From: Streptomyces sp. P3
Lineage (GTDB): Bacteria > Actinomycetota > Actinomycetes > Streptomycetales > Streptomycetaceae
DNA length: 64,000 bases
Reading direction: 5' to 3'
Assembly (NCBI RefSeq): GCF_003032475.1
Contig: NZ_CP028369.1
Coordinates: 6,138,001-6,202,000, forward strand
In this document: in pieces, positions 43,322-52,456 of the stretch
Layout: each line of letters opens with the position of its first letter
Position numbering within the stretch: position 1 is the first letter of the stretch
Program-made: the position numbers and the translations under genes
Notes under the pieces: generated by a model
The model's database searches: none
Told to the model about the DNA's origin: nothing
The model's input: only the letters and a program-made list of their open reading frames with translations

Positions 43322-44644
43322 TCAGGTCATGGGGACCCAGCCGCGGGGGTCGCGGTACCAGTAGTGCGGTAGCCCCTTGATGCTGGTGGTGCGGAACGGG
43401 CGGCCGTGGTCGTCGATGCGCATAGTGCCGGTTCGGCCCTGCGAGGACCAGTCGAGCTCGAGGTACCAGTCGCAGGTGCAGGCCTCGGTGCGCGCGGCGA
43501 CCAGCAGGACCTCCGGCTCCCGTAGGGACACCCGGTAGGGGAAGTCGATCGCGGGAGCCGGTCGGTCCGGGTCGTTGCCGGGCATGGAACGGACCAAGGG
43601 CCGGCGCGCGTCGAGGTTCACGGAGAAGTAGCGGGGCACGAGGACGGCGCCGCAGCCCTCGTACATGGAATAGGCGGAGCCCGAGCGGTCGGCCGGGGTG
43701 ACGCGGCCGACCACGCGCACATGCATAGCCTGCAGCACCACCGCTGCGGCGCCGCGTCCCTGCACCGAGACCCGCAGATTGGTGGTGCGCCCGTGCACCG
43801 CCCGCTGGGACGTGGCCCAGACCGAGGCGTCGGCCGGAGTCGGCGGCGGAGGGACCTGACCGGGCGGCTTGGCGATGACGTAGTCATGGTCGCAATCGAG
43901 CTGCCAGAGCTGGGAGTCGGCCGTCCAGGTGAGAGGGGCCGGCGGCGCGACCCCGCCCTCCTTGTTCTTCTGCGGGCTGCCGCCGCTGTGCGCGGCCGGC
44001 GCCGAGGACGTCGGCGTGGTGCGGGCGGAGTCCGACGGCTCACCGCGGCCGAAGGGGGGCCCGCCGGCGGATGCCGTGAGGACGGCGAACGCGACGGCGA
44101 GCGAGGCCGCCAGCACCGTCGAACGCGCGAACCGTCGCCGAGGGCGCACGGCGAGGGCTCGCCGGTCGGCAGGGCGGGGCGACTCCGGGCGCGCGTCGGC
44201 CGGTGGGGCGAGTCCCGGGCGCGGGTCGGCCGGCGAGTACGGCTCGACTCCCTGGTCCGTCTGGTCCGCCTGGTCCGCCTGGTCCGCCTGGTCCGCCTGG
44301 TCTCCGTGGCTCACGGATGCGGCCGGAGCGGGCGTGGCGGCGGTGCCGCGGCGTGTCGGTGTCCGCCGGGCGTCGGAAAGTCGTGATCGCTGCCGTGCCG
44401 CGGCTGCCAGGATCCACCGGCGGTGCAACTCCACACGTTCGTCGGGGGAGGCTCCGCAGAGCGTGGCGAACCGCTCGACCCCGGTGAAGTCCAGGGGAAC
44501 CGCCTCTCCGGAGCAGTAGCGGTGCAGCGTGGAGGCGTTCATGCCGAGGCGGCGGGCCAGCGCCGAGTAGCTGCGGTCCGTGCGCTCCTTCAGGCGCGTC
44601 AGCAGTAGGGCGAACTCCACCACGTCATCGTGGATTGCATCCAT
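43322..44644 (-). CDS. Membrane-anchored helix-turn-helix (XRE-type) protein with extracellular domain
   Basis: 440 aa. N-terminal HTH (about 10-60: YSALARRLGMNASTLHRYCS), then a low-complexity segment with DQA repeats, a basic stretch (RRRFAR) and one membrane helix (STVLAASLAVAFAVLTASAG, about 190-212). The remaining 220 residues would be outside, with paired cysteines (LDCDHDY, EGCGAVL, EACTCDW). This is the layout of streptomycete membrane-bound regulators that sense outside signals. ATG at 44644 is chosen before the HTH; other in-frame starts exist. Target genes are unknown. Confidence 0.78.
   Translation of the reverse strand: MDAIHDDVVEFALLLTRLKERTDRSYSALARRLGMNASTLHRYCSGEAVPLDFTGVERFATLCGASPDERVELHRRWILAAAARQRSRLSDARRTPTRRGTAATPAPAASVSHGDQADQADQADQADQTDQGVEPYSPADPRPGLAPPADARPESPRPADRRALAVRPRRRFARSTVLAASLAVAFAVLTASAGGPPFGRGEPSDSARTTPTSSAPAAHSGGSPQKNKEGGVAPPAPLTWTADSQLWQLDCDHDYVIAKPPGQVPPPPTPADASVWATSQRAVHGRTTNLRVSVQGRGAAAVVLQAMHVRVVGRVTPADRSGSAYSMYEGCGAVLVPRYFSVNLDARRPLVRSMPGNDPDRPAPAIDFPYRVSLREPEVLLVAARTEACTCDWYLELDWSSQGRTGTMRIDDHGRPFRTTSIKGLPHYWYRDPRGWVPMT
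44252..44305 (-). repeat. 9-bp tandem repeat (six units) coding DQA
   Basis: CTGGTCCGC and close variants occur six times in a row in the low-complexity segment of the membrane-anchored HTH gene. Copy-number change would leave the frame intact, so linker length may vary between strains. Confidence 0.8.
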
Positions 44645-45030
44645 GTGGTCCGTACACCCATCCATCCGTCGGCCTGTGCAGTCATGCCCCGATCCGGGAT
44701 GGCGTCCCAGGCGCTCCCCATACCTGCACGTCAATAAGGCCGGGATGGTTCCAGAGTCGGGCCGCGGGAGTGAGCTGCACCTGCCGGTTCTCGACCTCGC
44801 GGGACGACGGCCGAGGCGCAACCGGTGCGGTGCGGGGGATTCCGCAGTCCGGGAGCACGCCCGTGGCGTCGCCCTCCCCGGCCCGTCGCCGCAGGTGCAG
44901 TGCGGGGTCTGCGCCCGGAAGCGGGACGACCGTCGTGTCGTCGCGTGCAGTCGAAGGCATCTCGCATCCGGGAGCGCGAGGATGTCGGCGGACGCGAGGG
45001 CCGGCACGTCAACGGGCAGGAGCCAGTTCC
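44645..45030. other. 386-bp intergenic region, no gene supported
   Basis: Lies between the divergent HTH and VOC genes and should contain both promoters. Open frames here have no motifs or ribosome sites. Confidence 0.5.
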
Positions 45031-45381
45031 ATGATCAATGGTGCGCATGTCATCCTCTATAGCCAGGACGCCGAGGCGGACCGTGTTTTCATCCGTGACG
45101 TCCTCGACCTGCCCGGCGTCGACGCGGGCGGCGGCTGGCTCATCTTCAAGCTGCCCCCGGCCGAGGTGGCCGTCCACCCGACCGACGGCCCGCCCCGGCA
45201 CGAGTTCTTCTTGATGTGCGACGACCTCGATTCCCAACTCCGCGGGTTCCGTGCGCAGGGCGTCGAGATCATCCGGCCGGTCAGCGAACAGCGCTGGGGC
45301 AGACTGGCCGCGATCCGACTCCCCAGCGGCGCCGAACTCCCGCTGTACGAACCACACCACCCCACCGCCCACACCCTGTGA
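45031..45381 (+). CDS. VOC family (glyoxalase/dioxygenase-fold) protein
   Basis: 116 aa, one VOC module of two beta-alpha-beta-beta-beta units: VILYSQDAEADRVFIRDVL, then HEFFLMCDDLDSQLRGFRAQG, then RWGRLAAIRLPSGAELPLYEP. Metal ligands would be His (EVAVHPTD) and Glu (LYEP). Function unknown; such proteins may bind an antibiotic or act as enzymes. ATG with CAGGAG upstream. Stands alone. Confidence 0.82.
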   Translation: MINGAHVILYSQDAEADRVFIRDVLDLPGVDAGGGWLIFKLPPAEVAVHPTDGPPRHEFFLMCDDLDSQLRGFRAQGVEIIRPVSEQRWGRLAAIRLPSGAELPLYEPHHPTAHTL

Positions 45382-45843
45382 CCTCACCACCCCGGATCGG
45401 CATCGGCCGCCATCGGCCGACCGGCCGATCCGTCAGTTGAGCTTCTTCGAGCGGGCCACCGATCGGGTGACGGTCCGGGAAGCGCAACGAGCGAGGCCCT
45501 CGGGCAGTTGATCGAGATGTCTGACGTCTCAACCACGCTACTCAGGGGCCTCGTTGGTCATCCGTCCTGCCGCACTCGACCTGCCTGGAACACCCAGGGC
45601 CCACCCCTTCTGTCGTCGCTCACCGACGTCCGCCAGCGCTTCTCGTAGGCGCACCGCGGCAGAAATTCCCCGGTCGGCAGGGGGCCGGACCCGTCGCAGG
45701 TGTCACCGCTGTCGACGAGGCGCCAGGCGCGCGGGAAGCGGCGGTGCTTGAGGGGGAGTGGATACCGGGCCGGGGCGTGACGACCGGTGTCGAAGACCCG
45801 TGGTCATGTCCATGATACTCGCCCGTCTCGCCGCGGGGTGCGA
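45382..45843. other. 462-bp region without a clear gene; inverted repeats
   Basis: Holds a perfect inverted repeat ATCGGCCG-AC-CGGCCGAT (45412-45429), possibly a terminator after the VOC gene, and a near-perfect palindrome GAGATGTC-T-GACGTCTC (45514-45530) that looks like a regulator site. No gene that would use the site is recognisable downstream; a short frame after it reads without a known motif. Confidence 0.4.
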
Positions 45844-46866
45844 TCACCCGTGACCCTCAGTCACCATGTCGGCTGTCGGTCCGGTATCGAGCAGCCTGTG
45901 TGCGGCGCGGCGCGGGGTGGTGGGGCCGTCGGGGCCGTATCCCAGGCGGATCAGTATCTGGGCGTGTCCGATGCGGCCCGGCGCCGGGCTCAGGGCATGG
46001 CGCAGGTCCGGCCACTCCATCGGCTGGTGCAGCAGGGAGGCCCGTACGCCATGGACCGTGGCGACCAGCAGGAGGTGTTGCAGAGCCTGCCCGGCCCGCA
46101 GCCAGTCGGCCCGGCGGTCGTGTTCGGTGGTCAGCAGCGCGATGACCGGGTCCTTCTCGAACGGCTGGGCCGTCAGCCGTTCGGCGTGCCGCTGCGCGGT
46201 GAAGTCGCGCATGGGCAGGCGCTCGTGGGAGTCCTGAGGGCCGAGGGCGGCCTGCGGGAGTCCGACGTCGGTGAGTGCGTCCCGGTCGCGGTGGATCCAG
46301 CGGCGGCTCTCGGTTCCCCGGTCCGGATCCGTCCGGTTGCGGTGCTCGGCCTCGGCGGTCACCCGGAGCAAACGCTCTGTCTCGGCAGTATCGGGGAAGG
46401 TGAGCAAGGCACCCTCGGCGCGGGCGGCCTCGGCGAGTTCCGCGCGCAGCTGGGGTGGCAGAGACCTGCCCGAGAAGGCGAACCGGCTGCTGTGCCGGCG
46501 CCCGATCGCCTCGTACAGGTCCGCACGATGCTCGGTGGCGGGCCGAGAGGCGGGCCCTGTGAAGCGCACGGTGGCGAGGAGCTCAGGGTCCTCCGGTGCG
46601 GGCAGCAGGCGGGTGACCGGGCGCCAGCCGAAGTGGCCCACCGCGACACGGAGGTTGAACACGGACGCGCCCACTGACAGGTGCAGGGCACGGCCCGCGG
46701 GATCGACATGCCGCAGACCTCGCTCCGGAGCAGCGCGGACCTCGAGTGTGACGGTCTCGGGAGCCAGGCGGAAGCGCCATGGCTGGGTGTTGAAGATCGA
46801 GGGCGCGGCGGCCGCGGCCGCGAGGCAGGGTTTGAGTGTTGAGGCGTCAACAGTGGCGGATCGCAT
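45844..46866 (-). CDS. Acg-family nitroreductase-fold protein
   Basis: 340 aa. The double nitroreductase-like fold of Acg (Rv2032-type) proteins is seen from AAAAAPSIFNTQPWRFRL at the start, RHSSRFAFSGRSLPP in the middle and LRAGQALQHLLLVATVHGVRASLLHQP near the end. In mycobacteria these genes belong to the DosR dormancy regulon and help survival in hypoxia; they lack typical nitroreductase activity. ATG at 46866 follows AGGAGG. Two boxes of the shared repeat lie upstream at 46958-46973 and 47063-47078. Confidence 0.85.
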   Translation of the reverse strand: MRSATVDASTLKPCLAAAAAAPSIFNTQPWRFRLAPETVTLEVRAAPERGLRHVDPAGRALHLSVGASVFNLRVAVGHFGWRPVTRLLPAPEDPELLATVRFTGPASRPATEHRADLYEAIGRRHSSRFAFSGRSLPPQLRAELAEAARAEGALLTFPDTAETERLLRVTAEAEHRNRTDPDRGTESRRWIHRDRDALTDVGLPQAALGPQDSHERLPMRDFTAQRHAERLTAQPFEKDPVIALLTTEHDRRADWLRAGQALQHLLLVATVHGVRASLLHQPMEWPDLRHALSPAPGRIGHAQILIRLGYGPDGPTTPRRAAHRLLDTGPTADMVTEGHG

Positions 46867-46957
46867 GGGGTTCCTCCTCGCCCGTCCCGTGCTCGCGCGA
46901 AGACCGCGCAGATGGTGCTTTCCACCGAGGGTGAGACCTTCCTGGCGGCGAAGGGGA

Positions 46958-46973
46958 GGGGCCGGTGGTCCCT
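46958..46973. promoter_or_regulatory. Shared inverted-repeat box 1 (DosR/OsdR-like)
   Basis: GGGGCCGGTGGTCCCT, 92 bp upstream of the Acg-family gene. Together with the boxes at 47063, 48001, 56382, 57455, 57558 and 61293 it fits a consensus GGGGCCGAACGGCCCT. Confidence 0.55.
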
Positions 46974-47062
46974 CGGCGTGGTCCGGACGGGCCGGACGTG
47001 CTGGGCGCGCCCTGCCGACTGCCCTGGAGGAGGGCTGAACGGCCCACCGACGTGTCCGAGTG

Positions 47063-47078
47063 GGCACCGACCGGCCCT
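47063..47078. promoter_or_regulatory. Shared inverted-repeat box 2
   Basis: GGCACCGACCGGCCCT, 13 of 16 matches to the consensus, between the divergent Acg-family and Rv1733c-like genes, 83 bp before the latter's start. Confidence 0.5.
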
Positions 47079-47160
47079 GTGATGCCGTCTGGTCGGCCCC
47101 TGCCGGGCCCGGTTCCCAGGTGTCACCGTCCTGTTGTCACTTCGAGGAGGTGCGGGTGCC

Positions 47161-47745
47161 ATGCGCAAGGCAAAGCGTACGAGGTGGTTGCTGTGGCGGT
47201 TGCGGAGCAACCCGCTGCGGCGGCGCGACGACGTCATCGAGGCTTGGATCATGCTCGGGGTGTGGACAGTCGTCGTGCTGGGCGGCACTGCGGTTGGCGC
47301 GGTCACGGTCCAGGCCGCGGACGAGTCCTTCGCGCAGCTGCGCGCCAACCGGCATTCCGTCAGGGCCGTCCTTCTCGAGACCGCCGAACGGGCCATGCCG
47401 ACGGCGGAGGGAGCGACGGACGACCGCGTCCGCGCGAAGGTCCGCTGGACGGCGCCGGACGGCACCACGGATACCGGACGGGCCACCGTGGACTCCGGGC
47501 TCCAGGCTGGATCAAGGGTGGTGATCTGGCTCGACGACCAGGGCCGGATCGCCTCACAGCCGCCGACCGCGGCTCAGGCAGAGGCTCAAGCGGGCCTGCT
47601 GGGTGCCTCGGCCGCGCTCGCCCTCGGCGGCTTGACGTACGGCGCCGGGCGCGTTGCACGGTGGCGGCTCGACCGTCGGCGCACCGAGGAGTGGGGCCGG
47701 CGGTGGGACCAGGTCGAGCCGCAGTGGCGACGCAAGACCATGTGA
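47161..47745 (+). CDS. Rv1733c-like membrane protein
   Basis: 194 aa with two membrane helices (IMLGVWTVVVLGGTAVGAVT near residue 30, and LGASAALALGGLTYGAG near 150) and a beta-rich extracellular domain between them (RVRAKVRWTAPDGTTDTGRA). The start RWLLWRLRSNPLRRRDDVIE is the family signature. The mycobacterial relative Rv1733c is a DosR-regulon protein, and here too the gene is divergent from an Acg-family gene. ATG follows GGAGG. Function unknown. Confidence 0.82.
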   Translation: MRKAKRTRWLLWRLRSNPLRRRDDVIEAWIMLGVWTVVVLGGTAVGAVTVQAADESFAQLRANRHSVRAVLLETAERAMPTAEGATDDRVRAKVRWTAPDGTTDTGRATVDSGLQAGSRVVIWLDDQGRIASQPPTAAQAEAQAGLLGASAALALGGLTYGAGRVARWRLDRRRTEEWGRRWDQVEPQWRRKTM

Positions 47746-48000
47746 TCAGGGGCGGGGCGGCATCGCCGGACAGCCCGGTCGGCGGGCCCTGCACGCATCA
47801 CCCTGGCGCGCGGCGCACGACGATCGCACTGATGTGAGCGGCGTTGCGGCGGACGGCTCCTGCGGATCACGGCCGAAGTGAGGCCATGTGGCGGGTCGTT
47901 ACGGCTGCCCGGCCCATCTCTCCGCCCATAGCGCTGGATGACGCTGGAGTGAGGACCGCTCCTGAAGGCCGTAGGGGGGAGTCCAAGGGGCCCTGTAGCC

Positions 48001-48017
48001 GGGGACGTTCGGCCCCT
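48001..48017. promoter_or_regulatory. Shared inverted-repeat box 3
   Basis: GGGGACGTTCGGCCCCT, 66 bp before the GAF regulator start at 48083. It matches the consensus at 12 of 16 positions and is itself symmetrical. Confidence 0.45.
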
Positions 48018-48082
48018 GCGACCTCATACCCGTGCCGGTGAGGCTGGTGCGAACGGGCGGAGGCTCGAATGTGGGAGGTGCC

Positions 48083-49387
48083 ATGGAGGGTTCCACCGTC
48101 GCCTCTGTGTCCGCGCTGCGCGCAGCACACGAGAGGTTCGTGACCTCGCCCGGAGAGCTGCCAGGGATCCGGGCCTTGGTCGCCGATTCGTGGCGGCGCT
48201 GCTCCGGCCGGGGCATACGGCCCGACGGCAGCCGCCTGCCGCCCCTGCGGGGAACCCCCGCCGAACTGGACGCCTACCGGCGGGCCCACCCGCTCGCCAC
48301 CGTACTTCCCCTGTTCCGCGAGCTGCTGGGCGCGGGCGCCGCGGACGACGGTCACATTTTCGCGGTCGGCGACGCCGACGGGACCCTGCTCTGGGTCGAG
48401 GGTGACACCGCTGCCATGGACCGGGCCGAGCATATGCGCTTCGTCGAGGGCGCCGTATGGTCGGAGCGGCAGGCGGGGACCAACGCACCGGGTACCGCAC
48501 TGGAGTTGGGCCGCGCCGTCCAGATCGTGGCGGGCGAACACTACAGCGCCGCCGTCCACGGTTGGTCGTGCGCCGCCGCCCCTGTGCGCGATCCCCGTAC
48601 CCGACGCGTGCTCGGGGTCGTCGACCTCTCGGGCGGCGGCACCATCGCCACGCCCCCGGCGTTGGCCGCCGTACGCGCTGCCGCGCTGTCGGCCGAGGCC
48701 GAGCTCGAACGTACGGTGCCGCTGGGCCTCGACGGACGTGCGCCGGCCTCCCGCGGCTTCATACGGCTTTCGGCGCTCGGCCGGGACAGTGCGCTGCTGG
48801 AAAGCGCGGGGTGCGTCCACCGGCTGAGTCCGCGCCACAGCGAGATCGTGCTGGCGCTCGCCCTGGAGGACCGGGGTGTGCATGGCGACCGGCTCGCGGT
48901 GGACCTGTCGGAGCGGGAGGTGCCGGCGTCGACGCTGCGGGCCGAGATGACCCGGCTGCGTGCGGTGCTCGGCCCGGCCGTGCTCGGATCGCGGCCGTAC
49001 CGACTGCTGCTCCCGGTGCGCGGCGACTTCGGGGAGGTGGCCGCGCTGCTTGCCGAGGGGCGGGTCGCCGAGGCGCTGGCCCGTTACCCCGGCCCGCTGC
49101 TGCCGCGCTCCGAGGCGCCGGCCGTGGTGGAGCATCGGCGGGCCCTGGAACAGCAGTTGCGCGGTGCCGTCCTGGCCGGCGGTGACGCCGGGCAGTTGCG
49201 CCGCTGGGTTGGGGCAGCCTGGGGAGCCGACGATCCCGCCGCATGGCTGGCACTCGCCCACACACTGCCGGGCGGTTCTCCACAGCGCGCCGCCGCGGCG
49301 GCCCGAGCGCACGCACTGGACGCCGTCGGGGCCATCCCATCGCAGGTCCGACGGCATGCAGCGGTATTGCAGCGTTCCCACTCCTAG
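48083..49387 (+). CDS. GAF-domain transcriptional regulator (AcoR-like, no sigma-54 module)
   Basis: 434 aa. N-terminal region ALVADSWRRCSGRGI and the GAF domain (about 75-225, with DGTLLWVEGD and WSERQAGTNAPGTALELG) are typical of AcoR/acetoin-type regulators. The AAA+ domain that contacts sigma-54 is missing; the C-terminal part (about 260-340) instead holds a winged helix (LTPRHSEIVLALALE-type sequence), as in actinobacterial members. ATG at 48083 is chosen because GGGAGG precedes it and box 3 would otherwise lie inside the gene. The aldehyde dehydrogenase gene follows by 41 bp, and this protein probably activates it. Confidence 0.82.
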   Translation: MEGSTVASVSALRAAHERFVTSPGELPGIRALVADSWRRCSGRGIRPDGSRLPPLRGTPAELDAYRRAHPLATVLPLFRELLGAGAADDGHIFAVGDADGTLLWVEGDTAAMDRAEHMRFVEGAVWSERQAGTNAPGTALELGRAVQIVAGEHYSAAVHGWSCAAAPVRDPRTRRVLGVVDLSGGGTIATPPALAAVRAAALSAEAELERTVPLGLDGRAPASRGFIRLSALGRDSALLESAGCVHRLSPRHSEIVLALALEDRGVHGDRLAVDLSEREVPASTLRAEMTRLRAVLGPAVLGSRPYRLLLPVRGDFGEVAALLAEGRVAEALARYPGPLLPRSEAPAVVEHRRALEQQLRGAVLAGGDAGQLRRWVGAAWGADDPAAWLALAHTLPGGSPQRAAAAARAHALDAVGAIPSQVRRHAAVLQRSHS

Positions 49388-49428
49388 CGTGCTGAGCATC
49401 ACCACAACCCTCGTGAAAGGTGACGATC

Positions 49429-50949
49429 ATGACGTACGAGCCTCCGGGCGCGACGGGCAGCCCCGTCGACGTCTCGCCCCGCTACGAGAACTTCATCGGC
49501 GGCAAGTGGGAGGCGCCCACCACCGGTGAGTACTCGCCCAACCTGAGCCCCGCCACCGCCAGGCCTTTCTGCGAGGTCCCGAAGTCGGGTCCCGAGGACA
49601 TCGAACTCGCCCTGGACGCCGCGCACGCCGCGAAGGACGAGTGGGGCGGGGCGTCCGCGGCCCAGCGGGCCGCGGTGCTGAACAAGGTGGCGGACGCCAT
49701 CGACGCCCACCGCGAGGAGCTCGCCGTCGCCGAGAGCTGGGACAACGGCAAGCCCGTCCGTGAGACCCTCGCCGCCGACATCCCGCTCGCCGCGGACCAC
49801 TTCCGCTACTTCGCGGCTGCGATCCGCGCCGAGGAGAGCTCGATCACCGAGATCGACAAGGAGCTGATCGCCTACCACTTCCACGAGCCGCTGGGCGTGG
49901 TCGGGCAGATCATCCCGTTCAACTTCCCGCTCCTGATGGCCGCGTGGAAGCTGGCCCCGGCGCTCGCCGCGGGCAACACCTCGGTCCTCAAGCCCGCCTC
50001 GCCGACCCCGTGGTCGATCCTGAAGCTGATGGAGGTCATCGGCGACATCCTCCCCGCCGGCGTCGTCAACGTCGTCAACGGCCCGGGCGCCGCGATCGGC
50101 AAGGCGCTGGCCACCAACAAGCGCATCGCCAAGGTCGCCTTCACCGGGGAGACCACCACCGGCCGGCTGATCATGCAGTACGCGTCCGAGAACATCATCC
50201 CGGTCACCCTGGAGCTGGGCGGCAAGTCGCCGAACATCTTCTTCAACGACGTGGCCGCCGAGGACGACGACTTCCTCAGCAAGGCCGTCGAGGGACTCGT
50301 GCTGTACGCGTTCAACAAGGGCGAGGTGTGCACCTGTCCCTCGCGCGCACTGATCCAGGAGGGCATCTACGAGGAGTTCATGGGCCGCTGTCTGGAGCGC
50401 ATCCGCGCCATCAAGCAGGGCAACCCGCTCGACCCGGCCACCATGATCGGCCCCCAGGTCTCCAGGCAGCAGGTCGAGAAGATCGGCTCCTACGTCGAGA
50501 TCGGCGTGAAGGAAGGAGCCGAACTGCTCGTGGGCGGCCACCGTCCCGCCATCGGCGGGGAGTTCGCGGACGGGTTCTTCTACGAGCCGACCGTCCTCAA
50601 GGGCCACAACAAGATGCGGGTCTTCCAGGAGGAGATCTTTGGACCCGTCCTCGCGGTCACCACCTTCAAGGACGAGGCCGAGGCGCTCGAGATCGCCAAC
50701 GACACGCTGTACGGCCTCGGGGCCGGCGTGTGGAGCCGCGACACCGGACGCACCTACCGGATGGGCCGCGCCATAAAGGCGGGCCGCGTCTGGACGAACT
50801 GCTACCACCAGTACCCGGCGGGTGCCGCGTTCGGTGGCTACAAGGTCTCCGGCATCGGCCGCGAGACCCACAAGATGATGCTCGAGCACTACAGCCAGAC
50901 CAAGAACCTCCTGGTCAGCTACGGCACCAAGCCGCTCGGGCTGTTCTAG
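49429..50949 (+). CDS. Aldehyde dehydrogenase (acetaldehyde dehydrogenase ExaC-type)
   Basis: 506-aa NAD-dependent enzyme. Catalytic Cys is in [13 protein letters not shown], the general base Glu in [10 protein letters not shown], and cofactor residues in [20 protein letters not shown] and [11 protein letters not shown]. The family oxidises acetaldehyde and other short aldehydes. ATG at 49429 is chosen (AAAGG upstream); a GTG nine bases earlier is possible. It is followed by DUF779 and alcohol dehydrogenase genes, the usual ethanol/acetaldehyde oxidation set. Confidence 0.95.
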   Translation: MTYEPPGATGSPVDVSPRYENFIGGKWEAPTTGEYSPNLSPATARPFCEVPKSGPEDIELALDAAHAAKDEWGGASAAQRAAVLNKVADAIDAHREELAVAESWDNGKPVRETLAADIPLAADHFRYFAAAIRAEESSITEIDKELIAYHFHEPLGVVGQIIPFNFPLLMAAWKLAPALAAGNTSVLKPASPTPWSILKLMEVIGDILPAGVVNVVNGPGAAIGKALATNKRIAKVAFTGETTTGRLIMQYASENIIPVTLELGGKSPNIFFNDVAAEDDDFLSKAVEGLVLYAFNKGEVCTCPSRALIQEGIYEEFMGRCLERIRAIKQGNPLDPATMIGPQVSRQQVEKIGSYVEIGVKEGAELLVGGHRPAIGGEFADGFFYEPTVLKGHNKMRVFQEEIFGPVLAVTTFKDEAEALEIANDTLYGLGAGVWSRDTGRTYRMGRAIKAGRVWTNCYHQYPAGAAFGGYKVSGIGRETHKMMLEHYSQTKNLLVSYGTKPLGLF

Positions 50950-51007
50950 CGGTCCGCCAGGTCCAGCAGCTCCACCAGTCCCAGCGGATCCGAAGGGGTG
51001 CACCGAC

Positions 51008-51403
51008 ATGCCTGCGACGCTTCACAACGGCAACGCCGGGCGCGTCACCGCCACCCGGGCGGCGCACCGGGCCATCAGAGCCCTGCGCGCCGCCCACGGC
51101 AGGCCGGTGATGTTCGTCCAGTCCGGCGGCTGCTGCGACGGCAGCGACCCGATGTGCTTCCCCGGTGGCGAATTCGTCCTCGGCGAGGGCGACATGCTGC
51201 TCGGCGTCCTGGACGGCTGCACCTTCCACATCGACGCCGACCTGTACGAGGCGCTCGGCCGCCCGCGCTTCGTTCTGGACGTCGAGGAGGGAACACCGGG
51301 CGGCTTCTCCCTCGCAGCGGGGGACGGGCTGCGGTTCGTCACACACGTCGAGGACCCGGAGGAGACCCGGGCCCGCACACACGCACCATCCGAGGAGCTG
51401 ATC
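51008..51403 (+). CDS. DUF779 domain protein, in-frame with the downstream alcohol dehydrogenase
   Basis: 132 codons before the alcohol dehydrogenase ATG. The family motifs VMFVQSGGCCDGSDPMCFP and the GEFVLGEGDMLLGVLDG segment are complete, so the domain is full-length. DUF779 proteins sit next to ExaC-type aldehyde dehydrogenases; their role is unknown. Oddly, there is no stop codon: the frame continues through THVEDPEETRARTHAPSEEL into the dehydrogenase, so a 469-aa fusion could be made (to 52417). The usual short C-terminus seems replaced, which suggests a small indel removed the stop. Confidence 0.75.
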
Positions 51404-52417
51404 ATGAAGGCAGCGGTCGTCACCGACTTCGGCAAGCCTCTGGAGATCCAGGAGCTGCCCGTCCCCGAGCCCGGCCCCGGCCAGGTGCTCGTCCGTATGG
51501 AGGCCTCCGGGCTCTGCCACACCGACATCCACGCCGCGCACGGCGACTGGCCGGTCAGGCCGCGGCCGCCGTTCATCCCAGGGCACGAGGGCGTCGGCCC
51601 GGTGCAGGCCGTCGGAGCCGGCGTCTCCGAGGACCTGGTGGGCAAGCGGGTCGCCATCCCGTGGCTCGGCTCGTCCTGCGGCACCTGCCGCCACTGCGTC
51701 TCCGGCTGGGAGACTCTCTGCCAGAGCCAGGTCAACTCCGGCTACTCCGTGGACGGTTGCTACGCCGAGTACGCCGTCGCCGACGCAGGTGCCGTGGTCC
51801 GGGTACCCGAGGGCGTGTCGTCGTTCGACGCGGCGCCGCTGACCTGCGCGGGCGTCACCACGTACAAGGCCATCAAGGTCGCGAACGTGGTCCCGGCCGA
51901 ACGGGTCGCCGTCTTCGGCATCGGCGGTCTCGGCCATCTGGCGGTGCAGTACGCGCGGCTCGTCGGCGGCTTCGTCACTGCCGTCGACGTCGAACCGGAC
52001 AAGCTGGGTCTGGCCCACAAGCTCGGCGCCGACCAGATCGTCAACGCCCGCACACACGACCCGGTCGAGGAGATCAGGCAGGCCGGCGGAGCGGACGTGG
52101 CCGTCGTGCTGGCCGCGAGCGCCAAGGCCTTCGAGCAGGCCTACCGGTCACTGAACCGGGGCGGGCGTCTGGTGATGGTCGGGCTGCCCGCCGACAACGC
52201 GTCCATCAACGTGCCGATCTTCGAGACCGTGCTCGGCGGGATCTCCGTCATCGGCTCCATCGTCGGCACCCGCCAGGACCTCGCGGAGGTGTTCGCACTG
52301 CACGCGGCCGGACGCACCCAGGTGATCGCCGAGAAGCGGCGCCTGGAGGAGGTCAACGACTCCTTCGACGAGGTCCTCGGCGGACGGGCCGAAGCCCGGC
52401 TCGTCTTCGAGTTCTAG
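51404..52417 (+). CDS. adhP: Zinc-dependent alcohol dehydrogenase, AdhP type
   Basis: 337 aa from the internal ATG, the normal length for AdhP. Catalytic zinc ligands are Cys in ASGLCHTD, His in GHEG and a later Cys; the structural zinc site is CGTCRHCVSGWETLC. The NAD site is FGIGGLGHLAVQYARL. The ATG at 51404 has its own ribosome site, GAGGAG, six bases upstream, so separate translation is likely although the frame is continuous with DUF779. It oxidises primary alcohols or reduces aldehydes. The transhydrogenase genes follow after 39 bp. Confidence 0.92.
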   Translation: MKAAVVTDFGKPLEIQELPVPEPGPGQVLVRMEASGLCHTDIHAAHGDWPVRPRPPFIPGHEGVGPVQAVGAGVSEDLVGKRVAIPWLGSSCGTCRHCVSGWETLCQSQVNSGYSVDGCYAEYAVADAGAVVRVPEGVSSFDAAPLTCAGVTTYKAIKVANVVPAERVAVFGIGGLGHLAVQYARLVGGFVTAVDVEPDKLGLAHKLGADQIVNARTHDPVEEIRQAGGADVAVVLAASAKAFEQAYRSLNRGGRLVMVGLPADNASINVPIFETVLGGISVIGSIVGTRQDLAEVFALHAAGRTQVIAEKRRLEEVNDSFDEVLGGRAEARLVFEF

Positions 52418-52456
52418 GGCCCGGCACCACCGGGTCACAGGGAGAGGCAGCAGATC

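Noticed and set aside
45554..45751. Short open frame after the 45514 palindrome
   Set aside because: Arg/Ala/Pro-rich with no ribosome site or known motif.
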